DNA of 64,000 nt, taken from NCBI GenBank assembly GCA_024220505.1, contig JAKZZE010000005.1:1076501-1140500 (forward strand). The letters run 5' to 3'. This stretch comes from Rhizopus arrhizus (Eukaryota > Mucoromycota > Mucoromycetes > Mucorales > Rhizopodaceae). A program made the translations under genes and the position numbers. Of the stretch, positions 56,163 to 64,000 are shown in pieces. The first letter of the stretch is position 1. Every line of letters starts with the position of its first letter. The notes under the pieces were generated by a model that saw only the letters and a program-made list of their open reading frames with translations, was not told the origin of the DNA and did not search any database.

Positions 56163-57897
56163 TTAACGGTTTTCAGAGTTGGCAACCAAGAGTTCAAGTT
56201 CACGAGGAGAATCAAATTGAGGCATGATGACTTCAAGGAAGTGAATCTTGTCAGGATTGGCTTGAACCTGTCTCATAGCGGATTCAAATTCATCACGTGT
56301 GGCTACCTTGCCTTCGAAGCCAACGGGAGGAACACCCATGGACTTGTTGTGTTCAAGATGAGCACCGAAATAATCAAGAGACTTGCTGTAATTCCACATT
56401 TGGAAATTATTGTAAGCACGTTCAGGACCGTGAATGAGTTTTTCAATCAAGTAACCGTCATTGTTCAGCAAGAAGATCACAGGTGTCAAGCCATGGCGGA
56501 GGAAGCCAGAGATTTCTTGACAGGTCAATTGGAAGGAACCATCACCGACAAAGAGATACACACGACGATCACGAGCGGCGATGGCAGCACCTACAGCGGC
56601 ACCTACAGAGAAACCGATAGAACCCCAGAGGAATTGGGTGATATAAGTCGTTCCCTTGGGTCCATCCATGTTGAGTGAAGCAAATTCAGCTGTACCGGTC
56701 TCGGCACAGACAATGGCGTTTTCATCCATGAATTCGGGTACCTTGTGCCAAAAGTAATTGTGGGTGATTTCGGTACCGGGTTGAATAGGTACGGGTCTTG
56801 GGCGGGGACCCAGGTTGAATTGACGGGGTTGTTCGGGAAGGGCTTGGGTCAAGAGAGGAACGAATTCGAGCATGGAGACCTTTTGGTATTCAGCACAAAA
56901 CACAATGGTGGCAAAGGAGTGCAAGGTGATTGTCTTGGAACGGTCAAGAGAGTATGAAAAGTTACCCGTGTTGAAATCAGACTTGATTGAACCCACTTCG
57001 ATGATCAAATCGGCTTGCTTGATCTCTTCATTCACTGCTTCCAATGTGACATTACCCGAGTAGCAGCCACGGTAACTCACAGAGGATTCGTCAACGGCAC
57101 CTTTACCCATAGGAGCAACGTAGGTAGGGAAACCAGAACGTTCGATAAAAGCTTGTACTGCCTTTTGGCATCTCTGACGAAGCACACAGCCATCGACAAT
57201 AATCACAGGGAATTGGGCTTTGGCGATCGCATCCGTCACTACTCTCAAGGCAATCGCTTGGACATCAGCTGGGTTCTTGGGTAATTCGGTCTTGAGGGCA
57301 GGTATGGGCTCAGGCACTTCAACCTCAGTCTTGATCAGATCGATAGGGATACCAATGTAACCCGTACGCTTGGAGAGAACAGCTTGGGAGATCACACGGT
57401 CAATTTCTGCAATGGCCGTTTGTTTCTTGAGGTGAGCAGAGGCACAGGCAATCATGGAGGACATGTTGAAGAACACATCAAAGTTACCATCACCCAAAGA
57501 ATGGTGAAGCATGGCACCGGCAGCTTGGGATTTAGTAGAAGGTGTACCGACAATGTGAATCACGGGAAGCATCTCAGAGTATGAACCAGCAATACCGTTG
57601 ACAGCAGAGAGTTCACCTACACCAAAAGTAGTGACAACGGCACCTGCACCACGAATACGAGCATAACCATCAGCTGCATAAGACGCATTCAATTCATTGG
57701 CATTGTTACCCCAGGTAAGTTCTGGGTCATCTTCAATGATATCCAACAAGGGCTATAAAAATAATAAGTTTATAGGTTCTCGTTCAATTCAATTGTCTGC
57801 TTACCATGTTGAAATCACCAGGAACACCAAAGACAACATCAATGTTGATTTCCTTAAGACGGTTAAGGAGATGTTGACCAATTTTAATAGAAGGCAT
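56163..57897 (-). CDS. PDC: Pyruvate decarboxylase (ThDP-dependent)
   Basis: Decarboxylates pyruvate to acetaldehyde in fermentation. Exons 57805-57897 and 56163-57752 (one intron after GDFNM), about 560 aa, full length. Seen: IGQHLLNRLKEINIDVVFGV, GNNANELNASYAADGYARIR (catalytic Glu), TFGVGELSAVNGIAGSYSEM, GAMLHHSLGDGNFDVFFNMS (the HH pair of PDC), YVAPMGKGAVDE, AETGTAEFASLNMDGPKGTT, QFLWGSIGFSVGAAVGAAIA and GDGSFQLTCQEISGFLRHGL, then FLLNNDGYLIEK (ThDP motif GDG...NN). The protein ends LLVANSENR. The HHSLG di-His separates PDC from related ThDP enzymes. Codon use is visibly more C-ending than neighbours, as expected for a highly expressed glycolytic gene. Confidence 0.96.
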
Positions 57898-59656
57898 GTT
57901 TTTAAATTTGTTTTGTAGAGTATTGAATAATGATTTTTTTGAACACAAAAAGAGTGGGTTTCTTTTATACTATTTTCGTCGCAATGTCATATCAGCAAAT
58001 CGATACCTAATAACGACTGTGCCCGAAATCATCGGGGAATCAAAATGCATATTTTTTTTTCTTCCTTCTAATAGCTAGCAAATAGAGTTTAATATTTCCT
58101 TAAAACAAGTATATTACTTACAGTACTTGTGAACAGATGAGTACTGTACCATCAGTTTATTCTTTATGCTTCTTTAAAAGAATAAAAATTAGATGACAAG
58201 TATTCATACTCCGGCATATCCCTTTCTGTTCCTGTAATCGAAGATATCTTTGATCGCAGTAAAAAAAAAAAAAAAAAAAACGCATAAAAAATATTCTGCA
58301 AAAAAAAAGGAAGGATAAATTAAAGTGAAATGAAAACCAAAGCAGACCATGCTTCTTTTGCATATCTTTTTTGCTTTAAACTAGTAAATCACTTTATAGA
58401 ACGTGCATAGCATGTACTACAGCCATACCTTATTTGACATTGACAGCAAGTCAGCCTACGGAGCAGACAATAGATATTTCGGGATAAGTAATATATAAAA
58501 AAAAAAAACATGTATGATTTCTGATATTAAAACTGATAACCGAACGCAGTGGAACATCCCGTTATTACTTTTATGCGACAAAATACAATGACACATAAAA
58601 GTCGATTTCGGAAGATGAATGTTATCCAATCAAATTGAACCTGCTGCCTTCCTTAATCAGATCCGTTGTATTCCTTCAAAAACGAATGACTTTTTTTTTT
58701 AAGACTACGCAAAAAAATGGCGTTGTTGTCAAGAACATTACTCTTGCTTTCTAAAAGTGGAATGATTTTTTTTTTATTCATGAAGAAAAAAATAAACAAA
58801 AAGTATCGTCTCATTCTCTCTCTTTCTCTTATCAAAATTAATTTATTGAGAAACACTATCTTTTTACATGAAAAAAGTCAACTGTTTTCTACGATGAAAC
58901 ACATTTATGTTGAGCTATAAAATAAAATGGATTGAAGCTGATAAACTTTAGCCAATTTAATATATGTTGTGGACATTGAATTTATGCTCCTTTGTAATTT
59001 TGAAGCAATATGTAAAGCAGCAGGTTGAATAAATCCCCACTTTGTTTCCCTTCAATGAAAAGAGAGACTTACTTTGCAAGTTATTCCTAAGATTCATGAA
59101 TTATAGATATTTAAAGTAATACAACTCATGGCTTAAAATATTCTTTTCAAATCAGACCCAAGTGTTATCCTTGATTTTATGTTGTATTCATTCAAAAGGA
59201 TACATGGTCAAACTTACTTGAGGGAAATAAATATGATTTTACGTGTCTTTTTATACAATTTTTTGTCCTAAAGAAAGTTGTACGTGATGGATTAGATGAA
59301 TATTCAAGATGCTTAGAGGATGCCAAGCTAGTGAAAATGAATTATAAAGAAGAAATATGGAGGAATACGTCTACATATAAACCGACTCTTATGATAACCA
59401 ACGTTTAAAAAACAAAGCCAGTGACGCGAATACTTGTGAATAATTCAAATCGTTACAAACATATCTTGTCCCTTTGAAATATAAAGGAAATTTAATCCAA
59501 ATTCTTTGTTGACAGATACTAGTTATTCTCTATAATTCATTTGTGTTTTTATTTTTTTCAAGTGAAACAGTACTTGTTTATGTTTTGTACAAATTCAAAA
59601 AAAAAAAAAAAGAGAGACAAGATGGCTTTTTAGATAAATTACGCTATGTTTTATTT
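57898..59656. other. Gene-free AT-rich spacer
   Basis: About 1.75 kb. It includes the PDC promoter (start at 57897) and several A/T runs (A20 at 58259-58280, A10 near 58500). No RNA gene or ORF with domain logic was found. Confidence 0.45.
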
Positions 59657-60788
59657 TTAGGTTGTGGACACTACTGGAGCAGGTTGGACTGGAGGAGGAG
59701 GAGGAGGAGGAGCGCCTCTTGACCAAAATCTCCAATTGACTTGAGGCACGAATCCTGTGGGAATGATAAATTTGTTGACTGAACCTTTTGTGTTGTATTC
59801 AGGATTACTGATGTATGTGCTCATACAAACTCTGTGCTGATATAAAATCTATTCAAGAGAATCAATCGAATAATCGTGTTTTCATAACCAATTCACTTAC
59901 GCCAGGTCGAATGCCCAATCCTTGAATGACATAAGATACTAAAAATGCAATAATTAAACAGGACTGCATGATGTAAACCTCGCGATACATCTTGTAAGCA
60001 TGTGCTAAATTGAACATGTTAGTAAAAGATACATCTGCCTGTGTAGATGTCATTTACAATGATTTGGATCCAATGTTGTCGTGAAGCAATATAAAAATCC
60101 AGTGTGTACATAAATATCAAGTCCCATAAACAGCATATAACTTCCTGCCAAGGCAGCACCCAGTTTATGCATTGAATGGTGATACAGTGAAAGAAGCATG
60201 AAAATAACTACCAAGATAGTCAGCAAAGTCGCTCGACCGTACCCTGAAGTGATCGATAAATTATCTCTCCATCCCAAGATCCACAGTCCAAACGCAAGGC
60301 CACCCAAACCACCCAGCAGCATCAAATAGAGCTGGATGGTGACATACATGAAAAAGCTGGCCACAACACCTATAATGAGGGGGACGATAAAGTAGATGGT
60401 GAGGCGGTTGGTACCATAGGTATCGTGTGGTTCGAAATTGGCAAGCATGATCCAGGTAACAAAGCCCATGGTGATAAAGCCTGTTAGGTTTTGGGTGTGG
60501 GTACCGGCTAAGGTGTGATCCCACAGAGATCGAAAGATGAGTAAAATGGCACACAAAAGTAATACAATGCCTCCTAAAACACCTTGAACAGTCAAATAAT
60601 AACCATCCTCTTTTTTCTTTACGTTAATACTCGAGTGATAATAAATGACACTGCTTACCTAATACAATAGCATGATCAACCAAATAAATAGTACCAGGTT
60701 CATGACGCGGTAAATCGCCTGTAGGCGCTGCTAATGCACAATAAGATACAAATAAGCAACAAGTCAAGATGATTTGATATAAATGCAT
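59657..60788 (-). CDS. DUF4203 (TMEM198-like) multispan membrane protein
   Basis: Begins MHLYQIILTCCLFVSYCALA at 60788, a signal peptide or first span, then PTGDLPRHEPGTIYLVDHAI. After an intron come EDGYYLTVQGVLGGIVLLLC, FITMGFVTWIMLANFEP, LTIYFIVPLIIGVVASFFMY, YLMLLGGLGGLAFGLWILGW, ATLLTILVVIFMLLSLYHHS and AALAGSYMLFMGLDIYVHTG, about six or seven spans. A later exon gives MFNLAHAYKMYREVYIMQSC and LIIAFLVSYVIQGLGI. The last exon (59657-59850) has FIIPTGFVPQVNWRFW and a Pro-rich end. GLDIYVHTGF and the spacing of Gly-rich helices fit DUF4203. At 60050-60060 the frame meets a stop (DPNHCK) while the next block opens 2 nt away. It is either spliced from 60112 or frameshifted; unresolved. Confidence 0.75.
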
Positions 60789-60969
60789 TGAGAGCAGTAA
60801 GAAGAGAAGAAATGAAAAAAAAAAAAAAAAAAAAGAGAGAGAGAGATTGTTTAGTTGTATAGCTAAAATAGGTAAAGTGGTACACATAAATATATACAGA
60901 AAGAGAGAAAGGTCAAATTCAACTTCTTTAGTAAATAAAATAACTTTTCCTACTTTGGTAACATTTTTA
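60789..60969. other. Short spacer with A-run and (GA)n
   Basis: Lies between the start of the DUF4203 gene and the end of the PWWP gene, with an A20/GA run at about 60816-60845. Confidence 0.4.
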
Positions 60970-62056
60970 TTATTCTTGCAATTCACTATCATCACTCATT
61001 TTCTCTTTTATTGCTGATGGTGATGATTGACTATCAAGAAAATTATTTTTCCAACTTTTCATCAACTGCTGGCAACGGTCTTTGATAGTATCATCTTCAA
61101 ATGGATAAATACAAGCTGCTTTGACAACCTTGCCAATCTTGGTATCCTATTCATAAACGCATATAAGCATTCTTTCTCGCTTAAATCCTTTTCTATTTAC
61201 TCTTAAAAGACTATATGTCATTGGTGCCTCTTCAATTTCCTTTATGACTTGTAAAATCTTTGAATAATCCTCTTTTGGAATCTCACCCTTTTATACAAAA
61301 CATTACATTCACTTCCTCCACTCTGTATTGCTTTACCTCTTTCTTGTTATATACCAATCGTTGTAATTTGTGTCTGATGTGATAAACATGTTTATATTCT
61401 GGTGTTTTTTTAAAATCTTCTTTTATATCATTCGTCTGAGGTGACCCTTCTTCCTTCTCAACCGATATTGATTTACGTCTTCTCTTTTGATCGTTCTCTT
61501 CTATTTCTTCTTCTCTAATAGCTTCTTTATGACTTCTCCTCTTTGTCTTTGGTTCCTCTATTTTTTCTTTTTTCTTTAATTCTATTTTCTTTTTTGTAGT
61601 CTTTTCTGGTTTCACTTCCTCCTCTTCTTCTTTTTCCTCTTCTTTTTTCAGTAGTGAAGGGTTCAACGCTTCACGAACAGCCAATTCCAAGTCCTTTGTT
61701 TTAAATTTTTTTGCTTTAAGGTCACTTTTAACAATGTCATGATTAAAAGGTCGGATGGCGTCCGGTCCAAAGAATCCACTTTTATATTTTCAGTTTTCTG
61801 TTCCCTTCTTAATCTTTCACACAGTACTTACTAGTCTCTTGAACCATAAAAGAACACGGTATATAATGCACCTTTTGATTTTGTCTTTTGCTTTAATACT
61901 TTGGCAGGTACATTTTTGTCGGATTCAATCTATGCTTTCATGAGTAATTATAAGTTGAACACTATTTTCTCCCCCTACTCTTGCAGGCCACCAAGGATAT
62001 CCTTTTAATTTTGCAAATACAGTTGTTCCAGGTACATATTCACCTTTCCCTCGCAT
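60970..62056 (-). CDS. PWWP + TFIIS-N/IBD-type chromatin protein (HRP2/LEDGF-like)
   Basis: The start is MRGKGEYVPGTTVFAKLKGY at 62056. The PWWP domain: VFAKLKGYPWWPAR, DKNVPAKVLKQKTKSKGALY, TVFFYGSRDY (binds methylated histone tails and DNA in the family). A basic/acidic coiled region (EEEKEEEEEVKPEKTTKKKI, RSHKEAIREEEIEEN) leads to a C-terminal helical domain: KHVYHIRHKLQRLVYNKKE, IPKEDYSKILQVIKEIEEA, PMTYSLLRDTKIGKVVKAAC. That matches the TFIIS N-terminal/LEDGF IBD pattern with LxxTKIGKVV. It is followed by RCQQLMKSWK and the stop at 60970. Role by family: tethering complexes to transcribed chromatin. Four or five exons; some joins unresolved. Confidence 0.8.
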
Positions 62057-63470
62057 AGTATATAGTTGCGCGCGTTTAAATAATTTTATATAAAAAAAAA
62101 AAGGAATTATTTTTGATTTCCCCCCCCCCACTATTTCTAACGATAAAAAAAAAATAGAAACGAGATAGAGTCAAGCTTTTTGTTTTGTTTCTTTTTTATT
62201 CTATAGACACAGACTTGTTTACGCCATTGATGTCGTACATACATTCACCACGTACGCAGTTTATATAGTCCGGTATTTACAGCAAAGAAGTGTCACTTGT
62301 CGAATAAAAGGATCATTGTGATATCGCTCTCACAGATCAAATGGAAAAGTATCCTTTTTTTTTTTTTCTGAGAGTGCAGAATAACTGAGTGTAAAACACA
62401 TTCCGATAATCCAATCAAATACTAAAATGCCAATGAAACAACAAAAGTTCAGGCACCTTGGTTTCGAGGGAAAGTAGAGTTCATCTAAAATCGTGTTATC
62501 AGCAAGGAAATCTCTTTCGTTGTTCTTTTTTTTTTTTCCCTTTTTTCTAAAGATAAGTGGTGTTTATAGAATCATGGATCTATTATAATCTTTAGGAATA
62601 ATTCATTCAATGTTTTCTTTTTTTTAATTAAACCACTACTTTATTCAATAGCTTATCTTGATGTAAATCATTCTATTTGCTTCAACATCCGACATAAATC
62701 AAGTAATATCTTTGAAAGAAAAACGCTTGAAATCCTGAAAGCACCACACATTATTGTAACACTTTTTATAAAGTACTCTTTTATCACAGCTTGTCTTGAT
62801 TCCATGATTATAGACTTCAAAATCGCTTGGAACAGTGTTTTTTTTTTCTAAAGCAAATCTCTTGTACATGCTATGTGTACTGGAGAATGATCATCATGAT
62901 ATAATTTCAGCAATAAATTCGCATATCATACCTCAGCTCTGTATAGTATATAAAAATGAAAAGTGTATGAAGCAGATTTTATTGACGATAATTTTGTGAA
63001 AAATAATGGGATAGGAATCATGTTAAAGGGAAACCAATTTATTTTTCGTAAAAGAACACCCTTCATGAAATCAAGCTATCTTGTCCTTTTTCTTTTTAAA
63101 AATACTGGTTTATCCTCTGCAGATGAGCTGGAGTGTGTCTAGTTTTTATATGAAATTTTAACCATGTACTTTGACGCTCACAGAAAACGATGCTAATGGG
63201 GAAATGTTTCCGAAATTCATGAAACAAATCTCTCTTTCTCTCTCATTCTTTTTTTGGCATTGATTGTCAATTATAATTTGTGGTCTTTACTTTTCATTGT
63301 AGAACAAATTCTTACAATGGTTTTCAAGATAGAAAATGAAATGGAGAGATACAAAAAATGATGGCTGCTTTGAAAAAGTTTTTTCCACAATCGGAGATTC
63401 ATTTTACTAAGATTTCAACAGTAAAAAAAAAATTTTGCAATTGTTACAGTCTTTTTTAAACTTTTCCCTC
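62057..63470. other. Divergent intergenic region, PWWP gene and NOP14
   Basis: About 1.4 kb, AT-rich, with C9/A9 runs near 62120-62155 and T-runs near 62355, 62530 and 62625. No gene or RNA was recognised. Confidence 0.4.
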
Positions 63471-64000
63471 ATGGTATCCAATAAGCCTAAAACAAACAGT
63501 GGAGGATCTGCCTTAAAAAGACTCAAGAAGTCACTTCAATCTGCCGGTGTGGTCGGTCAACAAGCGAAAGCGAGTCGTTCTAAAAAGGATCGTAAAAAAG
63601 GAAGACCTACAGAGAAAGTGGATCTGGACAAGAAATTATCTCATATTCGAGGCGAATTCAATCCATTTGAAACAAAAGTACAACGTACAAAGTTTGAGAT
63701 CTTGGGCAGAAAAATGAAAGGAACTCAAGGAAAGCCTACACTCAGCAAACAAGTGGGTGAAGAAAACGTAAGTTAGATCTCTGTCTCTTTCTCTGACTCA
63801 AAACTAAGACTTTTTTTTTTGTGTATATAGCGAAAGAAGACATTGTTAATAGAAATGAAAAATAAGCATCGTCGGGGTGGTATTATTGATAAACGTTTTG
63901 GTGAAAGCAATCCTCACTTGACACCTGAAGAAAAAATGCTGGAAAGATTCACAAGAGAAAAGCAAAAGAGCTCTCGTGGTTCCATGTTCAATTTGGATGA
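63471..64000 (+). CDS. NOP14: NOP14, 40S ribosome biogenesis factor (3' cut by window)
   Basis: A nucleolar SSU-processome protein. Exons 63471-63767 and 63831-64000 and beyond. Seen: [60 protein letters not shown] and, after a GTAAGT...TAG intron, [60 protein letters not shown]...K-x-E-ILGRK...GKP...[19 protein letters not shown] is the Nop14 N-terminal signature. The ATG at 63471 gives the normal short basic N-terminus. The larger C-terminal part lies outside the window. Confidence 0.96.

Noticed and set aside
56133..57284. Several plus-strand ORFs opposite pyruvate decarboxylase
   Set aside because: Antisense shadows of a C-ending, codon-biased gene; they contain no domain motifs.

Overview
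This is a eukaryotic window, almost certainly from an early-diverging fungus of the Mucoromycota (Mucorales-like). The signs are very AT-rich spacers, many introns of only about 45-60 nt with GTAAGT/GTA...TAG borders, long A/T homopolymers, fungal housekeeping genes (Sho1, heat shock factor, pyruvate decarboxylase, Scd6/Lsm14), and several families I associate with Mucorales (a DUF6729-like transposase, a repeated unknown protein family). The species call is inference. Most genes are split by introns, so coordinates below are gene spans from start to stop codon, with exons given where I could resolve them by reading frame.

Layout. 1-6.3 kb: the end of a casein-kinase-1-type gene, a 14-exon NRDE2 RNA-surveillance gene, and an HMG-CoA lyase with both a presequence-like N-terminus and a C-terminal SKL. 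6.3-8.2 kb: empty. 8.2-11.7 kb: accessory, unrecognised genes (a phase-0 exon chain, a mucoralean-type family with a nuclease-like motif, and an LRR gene broken by one stop codon). 12.1-16.0 kb: a transposon graveyard with a DUF6729-like transposase relic, a Tc1/IS630-type relic with recognisable terminal inverted repeats, and a 5'-truncated LINE with poly(A) and a 15-bp target-site duplication. 16.3-17.9 kb: the tRNA isopentenyltransferase MOD5. 20.2-25.6 kb: a heat shock factor, an NCS2 nucleobase permease and LSM14/Scd6. 25.6-28.4 kb: a gene-free stretch with a 47-bp perfect inverted repeat (MITE or foldback). 28.4-35.1 kb: Rab11/Ypt31, Sho1 osmosensor, an MCT-type MFS transporter, a LisH/CTLH/CRA (GID or RanBPM-type) protein, ribosomal protein eL38 and a bacterial-like sugar O-acetyltransferase. 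35.1-37.8 kb: empty. 37.8-46.6 kb: a SAC3/THP3-like gene, a universal stress protein, histidyl-tRNA synthetase, an FHA-domain checkpoint kinase and a SAM methyltransferase. 47.4-53.6 kb: a small secreted I9-inhibitor-like protein, a vacuolar Ca2+/H+ exchanger, an intronless nitronate monooxygenase and an unrecognised 320-aa protein. 54.6-57.9 kb: GAR transformylase, a 40-aa zinc-type miniprotein and pyruvate decarboxylase. 59.6-64.0 kb: a DUF4203 multispan membrane protein, a PWWP + TFIIS-N/IBD chromatin reader and the start of NOP14.

The genes do not form an operon or an obvious metabolic cluster. Gene pairs are often tail-to-tail with very short gaps (CTLH/eL38 40 bp; FHA kinase/methyltransferase 57 bp), and two head-to-head pairs probably share promoters (HisRS/FHA kinase; GART/miniprotein). 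I saw no convincing tRNA, rRNA or CRISPR. The most noteworthy items are the 47-bp perfect inverted repeat, the layered transposon graveyard, the unannotated zinc miniprotein, the unknown 8.2-10.6 kb locus and several frame breaks in otherwise conserved genes.
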